From contig JAQGDQ010000249.1 of the NCBI GenBank assembly GCA_030141605.1, positions 64,001 to 94,923 on the forward strand: a stretch of 30,923 nucleotides of DNA, given 5' to 3'. This stretch comes from Tubiluchus corallicola (Eukaryota; Priapulida; Priapulimorpha; Priapulimorphida; Tubiluchidae). A program made the position numbers and the translations under genes. Position 1 is the stretch's first letter. Each line of letters starts with the position of its first letter. The notes under the pieces are model-generated. The model was not told where the DNA came from and ran no database searches. It worked only from the letters and a program-made list of their open reading frames with translations. Shown here piece after piece: positions 7,946-18,248 of the stretch.

Positions 7946-9051
7946 AAAGCAACAGATATTGTACTAACCCTTCAATCTCCAATCATTTACCCTTTTCAAG
8001 GTCATCAATAACTGCTGCTTGTTGGCTGATCTCAAACAGTTTTCTTATCTAATGATGCTAGTACATGTGCAGCTAAAAAAGAAGTGTGCCATGCAGTTCA
8101 GCATTGTGATAATGCATAAACTGTCACTGATTTGATGCATTTAATCCACAATTTCAGGCTGTTTCCTTCAAATAACCTTGTGTATTGTGAAATGTTTCTT
8201 CGACCGTGAAAAGCATCTGGAAAAGTCAGATTAGACAAACTTTACTTTTCAAAACACCTACTTTCGCACATTTATATTCCTTGTTGAGCATAAAGTTTCC
8301 CATTATATGGGACGACATTGGTGTAACATGTTCTTGTAATAGTTTCCTAAAGGTGGCAGCACTTTATAACATGTGCTTTATGTAATAGGTATATCAAGAT
8401 GTAACGTGGTGTACCAAAAGTGGGAAAAGTCATTATACGTCATAAATTATTTATTTTACAACAACTTTGTGTAGCAAAATATGATATTGTGTTCTGCAGC
8501 AAACAAGACCAGGCCATACTCTGCTATAGTATTCTTTTACTTGTTCAATGTTGAATGTCAACAATTTAACGTGATCTTCAAACCAGTGTGACATCCTCGT
8601 GAAAGTCAGTAAACCAGCGTAGAACTTAGTTCCTCAGCTTAGAAAGAGTGCAGCTTGTTGTCTGTTAACCTATTAAAGGTTGCACAACAACTTCACACTC
8701 ACAGAATAAATCTGTGCATCTAGGCAATGTATGTAACTCCAGGCTTATATAGAACGTACTTCCTCAGGTTAGCAAGAGCGCAGCTTGTTGTCTGTTAACT
8801 TATTAAAGGTTGCACGAAAACTTCACACTCACAGAATAAATCTGTGCATCTAGGCTATGTATCTAACTCCAGGGTTATAAGAATGTACTTCCTCAGCCTA
8901 GGGAGTTGTGTCTACCAAGAGTACTTTTCTTACTTGCTCAGGCTTATTTGAAATATAGTTCCTTAGCCTGTATTGAGCTGTACTAACTAGTACTTACCAG
9001 GTATTATCAAGCTGCTCATTAGAGCAAGAACATATTCGTCATCTGCCGTTA
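7946..9051. other. Unit-2-specific 3' segment (about 1.1 kb)
   Basis: Sequence after the stop (from AAAAGCAACAGATATTG) differs from the standard 3' flank of units 1, 3, 4, 6 and 7. Only unit 5 shares its first part (to about 21450). The standard flank resumes at about 9052 with CTGACCTAATTGCTGACGG. No coding frame is evident, and base composition is less AT-extreme than the spacer. Either the other units lost this segment or unit 2 gained it. It holds the 130-bp direct repeat described separately. Confidence 0.7.
8631..8889. repeat. Two-copy 130-bp direct repeat
   Basis: Copy 1 starts TCCTCAGCTTAGAAAGAGTG (8631) and copy 2 TCCTCAGGTTAGCAAGAGCG (8761). Both contain CAGCTTGTTGTCTGTTAAC, TTAAAGGTTGCAC and CACAGAATAAATCTGTGCAT. 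The period is 130 bp and a third start (TCCTCAGCC) appears at about 8890. The word CACAGAATAAATCTGTG is itself a short palindrome-like hairpin around AATAAA. Confidence 0.92.
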
Positions 9052-9668
9052 CTACTGACCTAATTGCTGACGGATTTGTACATGATAATTAGCTGTCAGC
9101 TAAGAGTGGATAAGCTAAATGGAAAGTAAATGATGAAATTGATTGGAGTATGGTCCATATGCGAGTAGATGAGATATCTCATTGTAAATGTCAGTTGTTT
9201 ATCTCATACGGTAAACTATGTATAATTTGAATTGGTATATAACTCGAATTCTTGCGTATCTCGAACTGGTCTCCTGGAGTGGATTTTTTCCTTTCATTTA
9301 TCCCTTTAATAAACATCGTTTAACTTGAATTATCGCATAACTTGAGCCAAATTCCCGGCACAGTTTTTAAGAATCTGATTGCAATTACCTCGACTGTCTG
9401 GAACAGCCTCCCAAGCGAGAACGAGAAGTTCTATGTGAAAGCGTTCACCACATTACGATTTTAACGGCTAGTTTCAGCCAAAATGCTAAATTTCTTGTGC
9501 TACCTTAGTAGAATGCTACACACAACATGGCTTAGCAAACATGGTTTAATGTATATCATAATATTATTATTGCCGAATTCTATTAACCATGCTACTCAAA
9601 CTACAATACATGACATAGACTTGGTGAGATTCTGCCATATACATTTTGTATTATAATAAATTGCAGCT
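9052..9668. repeat. 3' flank, standard type, unit 2 (displaced)
   Basis: The standard flank resumes, with GTATAATTTGAATTGG, ATAACTCGAATTCTTGCG, TATCTCGAACTGGTC and an AATAAA near 9308. This copy and unit 7 keep more of the CTCGAA words than units 1, 3, 4 and 6. Around 9625 the GC-rich inverted repeat with its TATA word is missing: ACTTGGTGAG joins directly to ATTCTGCCATATAC, a deletion shared with unit 8. Confidence 0.45.
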
Positions 9669-9711
9669 ATGACGGATGACCCAAATATTAAACTAAAGAA
9701 AGCATTGCTTA
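9669..9711 (+). other. Small-frame remnant, unit 3
   Basis: ATGACGGATGACCC then AAACTAAAGAAAGC: the middle of the 48-codon frame is deleted and the remainder is out of frame. The same deletion occurs in unit 8. Confidence 0.4.
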
Positions 9712-10478
9712 ATACTATTTTAAATTAAATTATATTTTAATCTGTCTCATTTTTGAAATCTTAGTAACTTTTAGATTTTATCATTCTGATTTTAATCTTT
9801 AATCACCTTAATTTTGACTTCATGTAGTTTCGTTCTTAATTACTGTTTAGCAATAATAATTATAAACATTTAATTCTTTCTTAATTGGGTATGACTTTTA
9901 TCAGTACTTTTACTTTTACTTATTAGTACTTTTAGTCTAAAATGTTGTTTTATCCCTAATCTTACATTTAGTAAATAATTTTTAACTGTTTTTTAATCTT
10001 TAAATTTTTCATTTTTCAATTATTCTTTATGAATTTTATGAATTTTAACTTTATGACTCTTATTTAGCTTGTTTTCTGAAACTTATTAACAATTTAAAAT
10101 GCCTAACTCTTGATGCTTAGGGATTTAATTAAATGTTCATTTAATTTAATGTATGCTATTAATGTGTAATTTTTATCTGTTTAATATCGTTTATTTGAAA
10201 TTATCTATTTAAAGTGCTAATCATGCATGAACCATCGTGGAAATATTGTATTATATGCAATTCTGATCCACATCCATGTAAAAAATAAATTTCTGTTTTA
10301 TTCTATTCTTCTTAGGATGATCCATGTTTTGTTTAGAGTGAATCCACTTGGCGATTTCTAAGGAGATGTTGTTTGAAATTTTTTCTCCTAGGGGGTCCCA
10401 TTTTAGAGAAAATTTTAAAAAAATTGTAAAAATTCAAAATTTTGAAAATCCGTAAAAAGATGATTCTGTGTCTGTTAA
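9712..10478. other. AT-rich spacer, unit 3
   Basis: Spacer equivalent to that of unit 1; no gene is seen. Its variants are closest to those of unit 8 (e.g. GAATTTTATGAATTTTAAC and CTTAGGGATTTAATTAAATG). Confidence 0.65.
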
Positions 10479-11030
10479 TTCCACATCCTGACCTGACATT
10501 TCTTACAACTTGGATCCCAATGTGGAGTGTTAGGAGTTTTCCTTAGATTTATTATATAACCTGTTGAGACAAAGCTTTTGTATTCTTATGTTGGGATTCA
10601 TCCAAGGATCGTTTCCGGGACGAATCATTACTGTTTCATTTGGGATAGAGCCACAACACACTTTGTAAATGCGTCTATAATTAACTTGCATGTTTGGTTT
10701 ACATTGAGAGTTATTAAAGCATCCAGATGACACTTGATAATTAATTCGAAAAAATATGAAGTATCAACATTTTCTCATTTCTAAACTTTCCTCACATACC
10801 TTTTTACTTAATACATATATATATATATATATAAATTTCATATGGCTCAATATAGGACAGTGTCTGCATGCATCAGCAGTCACTGTCTGTACAAACATCC
10901 CAATAAACCAGTTTTGAGTATTTGTAATGATAAGAACTAAACATGATTTTGACTCTGGTGAAATGTGAGTGGCTTCGTTTATTAATTGAAGCAGACGATA
11001 ATTACGTAAATGATACAAAATCTGATTCAA
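10479..11030 (-). mobile_element. Non-LTR retrotransposon fragment, antisense, unit 3
   Basis: The minus strand from 11030 reads LLQLINEATHISPESKSCL, then LIITN and RHCPI; from 10733 it reads IPNETVMIRPGNDPWMNPNI and NRLYNKSKENS. Broken frames and no reverse transcriptase core. It contains an expanded (TA)n tract at about 10814-10833. Confidence 0.72.
10814..10833. repeat. (AT)n microsatellite, unit 3
   Basis: Alternating AT tract inside the retrotransposon fragment, longer than in units 1, 2 and 4-7. Unit 8 has an independent or shared expansion at 30742-30763. Confidence 0.85.
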
Positions 11031-11720
11031 CTCTTCTCTTCCCCTCCCATTTTCTCTCTTATTGCATTTTGATCTATTCTTTATTATTCTACTTTGTTCT
11101 ACACTTTTGCCTTTTTGTTTTTTCGAGTTTACTCTAATCTAATCTAATCTAATCTAATCTAATCTAATCTAATCTAATCCTTCAATCTCAAGGTGGACTT
11201 GATCAAAGTAGGAGACACTAATCACGTGTTACTTTTCGTTTTTAATTTACAGTTTGCTCCTCGCTGTCTGGGTTAAGTATAGTACGTTTGCTCTTGTGCG
11301 GTTTCTGCATTCGCTAGCTCCAGTGCCGCATACAAAAGCCAAATCTTTAGATACCTAGCAAACAAATGCATAGCCAATAAGTTCTGCAGAATTCTGCTTT
11401 TCAATATGTTATTATTTTAGGTGTTGAGGTAACATTAGCTAGGTGGTAATGTTAACACAGGTGGCAACAGGACGAGAAGCCTAATTAAACACCAGAAAGT
11501 TTGACAGACAAAACGAACATATAGATTGGCACCTGGTAAATTAGCGCACACGCTATTATGATTAATGCAAATATATTTACAAAGTATATGTAACACATTG
11601 GCATTGTAGTATAAAAGTGGTCAGCTGAAAACATTTTCATCGTCATCCTCCTTCGATAGGCATATTATGATTGTGTAATGTGAATCAGCTAAGTTTATTA
11701 TTCACACTTCCAAAGCGAAA
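11031..11720 (+). promoter_or_regulatory. Long-form 5' flank and core promoter candidate, gene 3
   Basis: Long-form flank with a CTAAT microsatellite (11134-11179) and about 70 bp of extra sequence before TTTAATTTACAG (ending 11252), where units 2, 4 and 7 have CTAATTTGCAG. A full TATAAAAG lies at 11610-11617, 111 bp before the ATG, followed by TGGTCAGCTGAAAACATTTT. Confidence 0.42.
11134..11179. repeat. (CTAAT)n microsatellite
   Basis: About nine uninterrupted CTAAT units. Units 2, 4 and 7 have only two at this place (CTAATCTAATTTGCAG), so this copy expanded. It is not the insect telomere repeat TTAGG/CCTAA. Confidence 0.95.
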
Positions 11721-13103
11721 ATGTCGTTTGCATCATTTCTCAAAACTTGTGCCGTCACTTTTTATTTCCTTGAATGTTTTTGGACCGCTGGAATGTCGTG
11801 TAAGACTAAAATCAGGACTGAAAATTGCAACAGCTCGTACAACCAGTACAATTTAAATGCGCTTTATGTTAAAAACTTCAGAACACAGGGTTATTCACTC
11901 CACGGAGAGATGCTTCGAGTTGGAGCATGGAGAGACGATCCGACGAAGCCATATCTAGATCAACTGCTTACGATGCTCAGCCAAGCAACAAACTTTACGT
12001 ACAAGGTGACATACATCAAACATTTGCAAACTCTAAAAAATGCAATTGATACAGGAGAATTCGACTTGTTTTTGGGCTTAGTCACAATGTTACCAGAAAG
12101 AGCAAAAAGCATGACGTTTCTTCACCCACTTGCTTATAATTCTCATGTATTGATCACAAAAAGACATCAATTACAAGGTTTTAATATAATAGACCCATTC
12201 ACCACACTCGTGTGGCTGCTTCTGGTATTATATGGCATAGTTGTGGGTACAATACTTTACTATATTGACTACAGCAAAAACCTGCCGTACAACAAGGAAG
12301 AGATTATAAAATGCAACAACTGTCAAAGAAAACTGGAAAAACCAGTGATAAAGAATGAAAGCAAGGCGTACTTTACTCGGTTGACACTGTCGTCATACCT
12401 CCAACAAGGTGGAACATATTTACCAAAATGTTTATCTGCTAGGATGCTTATAGGATGGTGGTGGATTTTTGCTTGCATCATCACAGCCATGTACATGGGC
12501 ACACTGGTTAGTAAACTATTTGTAAGCAAGCAAGTTTATCCATTTTCTACGTTGCAAGAGTTGATAGACAGCGATATAATTCCTGTTACAATAGGTCATT
12601 ACAGCCCCACACTGCAAATGAAAAACAGACCTGAATTTAGACAACTGTGGCAGAGAATGACACTGGATCCTAATGTACCTGTTGACAGTGCAGAGATGGC
12701 ATTAGAAGTGACAGCTACTGGAAAATACACATTCTTTACAGAACGGATTTATGCAAAGCTCCGCTTAGTAAAGGATTATGAATTACGCGGAAAATGCAGA
12801 TTTTCCATTGCTTTGTCTTTAAGTTTTTCGACACCATCAGCATTAGTTGTACCAAAGAAAAGTAACTATACTGAAGTCCTAAATTTTGCTCTTGCTACAT
12901 TAAAAGAACACGGTCTTGTGGATGAACTGCTACAACAGTTACTGCAGCCTTCGGAAAAGTGTTTAGACCCCCCTATTCAGCATGTAGGCACGTTATCAAT
13001 TAATGTGGAGCAACTTAATGTAGTTGTTTGGGTGTTGATGTCTGGAATCGGTGTAGCATTGTTTACATTTATTAGTGAGCTTGCTTACAAGATGTTTATG
13101 TGA
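11721..13103 (+). CDS. Divergent ionotropic receptor (IR), array copy 3
   Basis: A 460-residue IR subunit with the same architecture. The signal peptide is the copy 1 type (AVTFYFLECFWTAG), while M4 and the C-terminus (WVLMSGIGVALFTF, AYKMFM) match copy 7, so the gene is a mosaic. S1 carries the divergent stretch KHLQTLKNAIDTGEF; Arg127 is kept. The pocket segment is GHYSPT and the S2 strand reads TERIYAKLRLVKDY, with Ile343 where all others have Thr. In M3 it reads AMYMGTLVSKL: Thr259, matching the second residue of the YT pair in the glutamate-receptor gating motif, is Met only here. The M1 linker motif is CNNC. An AATAAA lies at 13360-13365. Intact frame, apparently functional; ligand unknown. 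Confidence 0.93.
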   Translation: MSFASFLKTCAVTFYFLECFWTAGMSCKTKIRTENCNSSYNQYNLNALYVKNFRTQGYSLHGEMLRVGAWRDDPTKPYLDQLLTMLSQATNFTYKVTYIKHLQTLKNAIDTGEFDLFLGLVTMLPERAKSMTFLHPLAYNSHVLITKRHQLQGFNIIDPFTTLVWLLLVLYGIVVGTILYYIDYSKNLPYNKEEIIKCNNCQRKLEKPVIKNESKAYFTRLTLSSYLQQGGTYLPKCLSARMLIGWWWIFACIITAMYMGTLVSKLFVSKQVYPFSTLQELIDSDIIPVTIGHYSPTLQMKNRPEFRQLWQRMTLDPNVPVDSAEMALEVTATGKYTFFTERIYAKLRLVKDYELRGKCRFSIALSLSFSTPSALVVPKKSNYTEVLNFALATLKEHGLVDELLQQLLQPSEKCLDPPIQHVGTLSINVEQLNVVVWVLMSGIGVALFTFISELAYKMFM

Positions 13104-13705
13104 AAATCAATAGTTTATGTGCTGACCTCATTGCTGAATGATTTGTACATGATCATCGTCTATCAGCTAAGAGTGAATATGCTAAATTCAAACTAAATGA
13201 TGAAATTGACTGGAGTATGTTTCATATGCGAGTAGATAAGATATCTCATTGTAAAAGTCAGTTGTTTATCTGATACGGTAAACTATGTATAACTTCAACT
13301 GGTATAACTTGAATTCTTGCATATCTTAAACAGATCTTGTGGAACAGATTTTTCCTTTTAATAAACATCGTGTAACTCAGATTATCGCGTAACTTGAACC
13401 AAATTCCCGGTACAGTTTTTAAGAAATGTACTGAAATTATCTCGCCTGTCTGGAACAGCCTCCCAAGCAAGAAGTCTTACGTGAAAGCGTTCACCACATT
13501 ACGATTTTAACTGCTAGTTTCAGTGAAAATGCTAAATTGCTTGTGTTACCTTAGTAGAATGCTGCATACGACATGGCTTAATAAACGTGGTATAATGTAG
13601 ATCACAATATTATTATTGCCGAATTCCATTAACCATGCTCTTCAGTCTACAATACACGATGTAGGCATGGTGACTGTAGGTCTGGTTCCTGATTTAGAGT
13701 TGGTG
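13104..13705. repeat. 3' flank, standard type, unit 3
   Basis: Standard flank starting AAAATCAATAGTTTATGTGC, almost identical to units 6 and 7 at its start (GCTGAATGATTTGTACATGA in units 3 and 7). It holds AACTTGAA words and AATAAA at 13360-13365. The 70-codon minus-strand frame at 13258-13470 is nearly identical to those in units 1 and 6, but duplication of noncoding DNA explains this. Confidence 0.45.
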
Positions 13706-13735
13706 AGGCCCTAGACTATATAAAGCCCTGGGCCT
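13706..13735 (+). promoter_or_regulatory. GC-rich inverted repeat enclosing TATATAAAG, unit 4
   Basis: AGGCCC (13706-13711) and GGGCCT (13730-13735) enclose TATATAAAG (13717-13725), 178 bp before the small-frame ATG at 13895. TCAG follows the right arm. Confidence 0.35.
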
Positions 13736-13894
13736 GGTCTCAGAAAACTTGGAAATATATACGCCTCTTAATTATTTAATATCAAAGTGAGCAATACAAA
13801 TTATTTTCAAATGAATGACTTACTGGCAACATATTAATAATGTGGTTTGCTTAAACTCTGTCATATACATTTTGTGTTATAATAAAATGCAGCT

Positions 13895-14041
13895 ATGACG
13901 GATGACCCAAATACTAAACAAAGGAAAAAATAGCAAAAATTGAAAAAAATCATAAAAAATACAAATCTTGAAAATTTTGGAAATCATTTAGCAACTTTTA
14001 TATAGTTTATCAGAAAAACAGTTAAAGAAAGCATTGCTTAA
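13895..14041 (+). other. Small 48-codon frame, copy 4, broken
   Basis: Collinear with the intact copies but with a one-base loss and a compensating one-base gain in A-runs (AAAGGAAAAAATAGC and TTGAAAAAAATCAT), creating a TAG after codon 12; codon 37 is also TAG. Confidence 0.4.
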
Positions 14042-14825
14042 TACTATTTTAAATTAAATTATATTTTAAACTGTTGTCTCATTTTTGAAATCTTAGCAAC
14101 GTTTAGATTTTATGATTCTGATTTTAATCTTTAATCAGCTTAATTTTGACTTTATGTAGTTTTGTTCTTATATACTGTATAGCAATGATAATTATAAACA
14201 TTTAATTTTTCTTAACTGTGTATGACATTTATCAGTACTTTTACTTCTTAGTACTTTTAGTCTAAAATGTTGTTTTACCCCTAATCTAGTTCTGTTATAT
14301 TTAGTAAATAATTTTTAACTGTTCTTTAATCTTTAAATTTTTCATTTTTCAATTATAATTTATTAATTTTATGAATTTTAACTTTATGACTCTTATTAGA
14401 CTTATTTTATGAAACTTATTAACAACTTAAAATTCCTAATTCTTGATGCTTAACGTTTTAATTAAAATGCTCATTTAACTTAATGTGTGCTATTAATGTG
14501 TAATTTTTATTTGTTTAATTTCACTTATTTGAAATTATCTATTTAAAGTGATAATCATGCATGGACTATCGTGGAAAAATTGTATTATATGCAATTCTGA
14601 TTCAAATCCATGTAAAAAATAAATTTCTGTTTTATTCTACTCTGTTCTTAGGATGATCCATGATTCGTTTTGAGTGAATACACTTGGCGATTTCAAAGGA
14701 GATGTTGTTTGAAACTTTTTCTCCTATAGGGCCCCATATTAGTGAAAATTTAAAAAAAAAATGCGTAAAATTTAAGAAATCAAAATTTTGAAAATCCGCA
14801 GAAAGATGATTCTGTGTCTGTTAAA
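14042..14825. other. AT-rich spacer, unit 4
   Basis: AT-rich spacer as in other units; no gene is seen. Its second half (from about 14440) is close to units 2 and 7, including ATGGACTATCGTGGAAAAATTG. Confidence 0.65.
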
Positions 14826-15357
14826 TCCACATCCTGACCTGACATTTCTTACAGCTTTGATCCCAATGTGGAGTGTTAGGAGTTTTCCTTAGATTTATTT
14901 ATATAACCTGTTGCGACAAAGCTTTTGTGTTCTTATGTTGGGATTCATCCATGGCTCATTTCCGGGATGAACTATTACTGTTTGATTTGGGATAGATCCA
15001 CAACACAGTTTGTAAATGCATCAATAATTAACTTGCATGTTTGGTTTATACTGAGAGTTATTAAAGCATCCAGATGACATTTGATAATTGATTAGGAAAA
15101 ATATGAAGTTGATACTTCTAAACTTTTCTCACATGCCTTTTTACTTAATATACATATATAAATCTCATATGGCTCAATATAGGACAGTGTCTGCATGCAT
15201 CAGCTGTCGCAGTCTGTACAAACGTCCCAGTAAACCAGTTTGAAATATTTGTAATGATAAGATCTAAACATGATTTTGACTCTGGTGAAATGTGAGTGGT
15301 TTTGTTTATTAACTGATGCAGACGTTCATTATGCAAATGATAGAAAATCTTGTTCAA
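14826..15357 (-). mobile_element. Non-LTR retrotransposon fragment, antisense, unit 4
   Basis: The minus strand from 15357 reads LHQLINKTTHISPESKSCLD, LIITN and RHCPI, then the linker with PWMNPNIR. Same truncation and frame breaks as the other copies. Confidence 0.72.
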
Positions 15358-15930
15358 CTCTTTTCTTCCTCTCCCGTTTCCCCTCCTATTGCATTTTTAT
15401 CTATTCTATTTTATTCTACTTCTTTTTATACTGTTGCCTTTTTGTTCTTTCTAATCTAATTTGCAGTTTGCACGTCTCTGATAGTGTTAAGTGTTTTATG
15501 TTTGCTCTTGTGTTGTTTCCACATTCGCTAGCGCCAGTGCCGCATACAAAAGCCAAATCTTTTGATACCTAGCAAACAAATACATAGCCAATAACGTTTT
15601 CGAAAGTGCATGTTCTGCAGCATTCTGCTTTTCAATATGCTGTTAGTTTAGGTGTTGAGGTAACATCAACTTCAGCAGGCAACAGAAGAAGCCTAATTGA
15701 ACACTAGACAGTTTGACAGAAAAAAAACATGCAGAATGGGCTCCTGTCAATTAGCGTACAGACAATTACGATTAATGCAAATATATTTACAAAGTAATCG
15801 ACCACAACACATTGGCATTGTAGTATAAAAGCGGTTAGCTGAAAACATTTTCATCTTCGCTGCATAGCCATATTATGACTGTATAACGTGAATCAGCTAA
15901 CGTTCATGATTCGATTTTCCAAAGCAAAAA
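15358..15930 (+). promoter_or_regulatory. Long-form 5' flank and core promoter candidate, gene 4
   Basis: Long-form flank almost identical to units 2 and 7. TATAAAAG at 15824-15831 lies 107 bp before the ATG, followed by CGGTTAGCTGAAAACATTTT. A GTGAGT donor-like word (from 15292) and CTAATCTAATTTGCAG (ending 15466) would define a 175-nt intron as in units 2 and 7. Confidence 0.42.
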
Positions 15931-17313
15931 ATGTCGTTTGCATCATTTCTCAAAACGTGTGCCATTGTTTTTTATTTCCTTGAATGTTTTTGCATCAAAG
16001 GAACGTTGTGTAAGACTAAACCAATGACTGAAAATTGCAACAGACTGTATAACCAGAACAATTTAGATGTGCTTTATGGTAAAAACTTCAGAACACAGGG
16101 TTATTCACTCCATGGAGAGATGCTTCGAGTTGGAGCATGGAGAGACCATCCGATGAAGCCATATCTAGATCAACTGCTTATGATGCTCAGCCAAGCAGCA
16201 AACTTTACGTACAAGGTGACGTACATCAAACGTTTTGAAACTCCAGAAAATATAATTGATACAGGAGAATTCGACTTGTTTTTGTGCTTAGTCACCATGT
16301 TACCAGAAAGAACAAAAAGCATGACGTTTCTTCACCCACTTGCTTATAATTCTCATGTATTTATCACAAAAAGACATCAATTACAAGGTTTTAGTATAGT
16401 AGACCCATTCACCACACTCGTGTGGCTGCTTCTGGTATTATATGGCATAGTAGTGGGTACAATACTTTACTATATTGACTACAGCAAAAACTTGCCGTAC
16501 AACGAGGAAGAGATTATAAAATGCAGTAATTGCCAAAGAAAACTGGAAAAACCAGTGATAAAGAATGAAAGTAAGGCGTACTTTACTCGTTTCACACTAT
16601 CGTCATACCTCCAACAAGGTGGAACATATTTACCACAATATTTATCCGCTAGGATGCTTATCGGATGGTGGTGGATTTTTGCTTGCATCATCACAGCCAT
16701 GTACACGGGCACACTGGTTAGTAAATTATTTGTAAGTAAACAAGTTTATCCATTCACTACATTGCAAGAGTTGAAAGACAGCGACATAGTTCCTGTTACA
16801 CTAGGTGAGTTGGCCGCCACCATGCAAATGAAAAACAGACCGGAATTTAGACATTTGTGGCAGAGAATGAAAGCGGATCGTAATGTACCTGCTGACAATG
16901 AAGAAGCAGCATTAGAGCTGACAGCTACTGGAAAATACACCTTCTTCGCGGGAGAGACTTATGCAAAGCTCTCCTTAATTAAGGATTATGAATTATATGA
17001 AAAATGTAGATTTTCTGTTTCCCCGTTGTTGAAATTTTCGTCACCATCATCATTAGTTGTACCAAAAAAAAGTAACTACACTGATGTCCTAAATTTTGCT
17101 CTTGTTACATTAAAAGAACACGGTCTTGTGGATGAACTGCTACAACAGTTACTGCAGCCTTCGGAAAAATGTTTAGACTCACCTGTTCAGCATGTAGGCA
17201 CATTATCAATTAATGTGGAGCAACTTGACGTAGTTTTTTGGGGGTTGATATTTGGAATCGGTGTAGCATTGTTTACATTTATTAGCGAGCTTGCTTACAA
17301 GAAGTTTATTTGA
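15931..17313 (+). CDS. Divergent ionotropic receptor (IR), array copy 4
   Basis: A 460-residue IR subunit. The N-terminal half, through S1 (RFETPENIIDTGEFD), is of the copy 2/7 type; the middle of S2 (ADRNVPADNEEAALELTATG) is shared with pseudogene copy 5; M4 (WGLIFGIGVALFTFISELAY) matches copy 1. The pocket segment is GELAAT and the strand reads FFAGETYAKLSL, both unique. Oddities: Gly119 to Cys in the S1 core (LFLCLVTM), Cys237 to Tyr after the pore loop, and a C-terminal Ile instead of Met. Arg127, Gln228, the CSNC linker motif and Cys359/Cys414 are kept. An AATAAA lies at 17569-17574. The frame is intact. Confidence 0.93.
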   Translation: MSFASFLKTCAIVFYFLECFCIKGTLCKTKPMTENCNRLYNQNNLDVLYGKNFRTQGYSLHGEMLRVGAWRDHPMKPYLDQLLMMLSQAANFTYKVTYIKRFETPENIIDTGEFDLFLCLVTMLPERTKSMTFLHPLAYNSHVFITKRHQLQGFSIVDPFTTLVWLLLVLYGIVVGTILYYIDYSKNLPYNEEEIIKCSNCQRKLEKPVIKNESKAYFTRFTLSSYLQQGGTYLPQYLSARMLIGWWWIFACIITAMYTGTLVSKLFVSKQVYPFTTLQELKDSDIVPVTLGELAATMQMKNRPEFRHLWQRMKADRNVPADNEEAALELTATGKYTFFAGETYAKLSLIKDYELYEKCRFSVSPLLKFSSPSSLVVPKKSNYTDVLNFALVTLKEHGLVDELLQQLLQPSEKCLDSPVQHVGTLSINVEQLDVVFWGLIFGIGVALFTFISELAYKKFI

Positions 17314-17912
17314 AAATCAATAGTTTATGTGCTGACCTCATTGCTGACGGATTTGTAGATGATAATCATCTATCAGCTAAGAGTGGATATGCTAAATTCA
17401 AACTAAATGATGAAATTGACTGGAGTATGTTTCATATGTGAGTAGATGAGATATCTCATTGTAAATATCAGTTGTTTATCTGAAACGGTAATCTATGTAT
17501 AACTTCAACTGGTATAACTCGAATTCTTGTGTATCTTAAACAGATCTTGTGGAATGGATTTTCCTTTTAATAAACATCGTGTAATGCAGATTATCGCGTA
17601 ACTTGAACAAAATTCCCGTTACAGTTTTTAAGAAATGTACTGAAACTACCTCGCCTGTCTGGAATAGCCTCCCAAGCGAGAAGTCTTACGTGAAAGCATT
17701 CACCACATTACGATTTTAACTGCTAGTCTCAGTGAAAATGCGAAATTGCTTGTGTTACCTTAGTAGAACGCTGCACACGACATGGCTTAACGAACATGGT
17801 ATAATGTAGATCACAATATTAGTGATCTAAATTCTATTAATCATGCTACTCAGACTACAGTACATGATGTAGGCAGGTGACTGTAGGTCTGGTTCCTGAT
17901 TTAGACTTGGTG
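17314..17912. repeat. 3' flank, standard type, unit 4
   Basis: Standard flank, more diverged than units 1, 3 and 6 (e.g. GAAACGGTAATC, TTCCCGTTACAG). AATAAA at 17569-17574. No gene is seen. Confidence 0.45.
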
Positions 17913-17942
17913 AGGCCCTAGACTATATAAAGCCCTGGGCCT
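17913..17942 (+). promoter_or_regulatory. GC-rich inverted repeat enclosing TATATAAAG, unit 5
   Basis: AGGCCC (17913-17918) and GGGCCT (17937-17942) enclose TATATAAAG (17924-17932), 178 bp before the intact small frame at 18102. Confidence 0.35.
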
Positions 17943-18101
17943 GGTCTCAGAAAACTTGAAAATATATATGCCTCTTAATTATTTAATAGCAAAGTGAGCA
18001 ATAGAAATTATTTTCGAATGAATGACTTACTGGCAACATATTAATAATTTGGTTGGCTTAAACTCTGTCATATACATTTTGTATTATAATAAAATGCAGC
18101 T

Positions 18102-18248
18102 ATGACGGATGACCCAAATACTAAACAAAGGGAAGAAAAAGCAAAAATTGAAAAAATCATAGAAAATACAAATCTCAAAAATGTTGGAAATCATTTAACA
18201 ACTATTATATGGTTTATCAGAAAAACAGTTAAAGAAAGCATTGCTTAA
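18102..18248 (+). CDS. Small 48-aa ORF, copy 5, intact
   Basis: An open 48-codon frame, MTDDPNTKQREEKAKIEK to KTVKESIA. It differs from copy 2 by several amino-acid changes (Ile13Lys, Glu26Lys, Phe28Val and others in the HLTTIIWF stretch). Most differences change the residue, so strong protein-level constraint is not apparent. No family is recognised. Confidence 0.25.
   Translation: MTDDPNTKQREEKAKIEKIIENTNLKNVGNHLTTIIWFIRKTVKESIA

Noticed and set aside
11134-11179. Interstitial telomere repeat
   Set aside because: The unit is CTAAT, not the arthropod TTAGG/CCTAA.
15270-15572. Plus-strand 100-codon frame (MILTLVKCEW...) also in unit 7
   Set aside because: It overlaps the retrotransposon remnant and a pyrimidine-rich tract, is closed in units 1, 3, 5 and 6, and has no recognisable domain.
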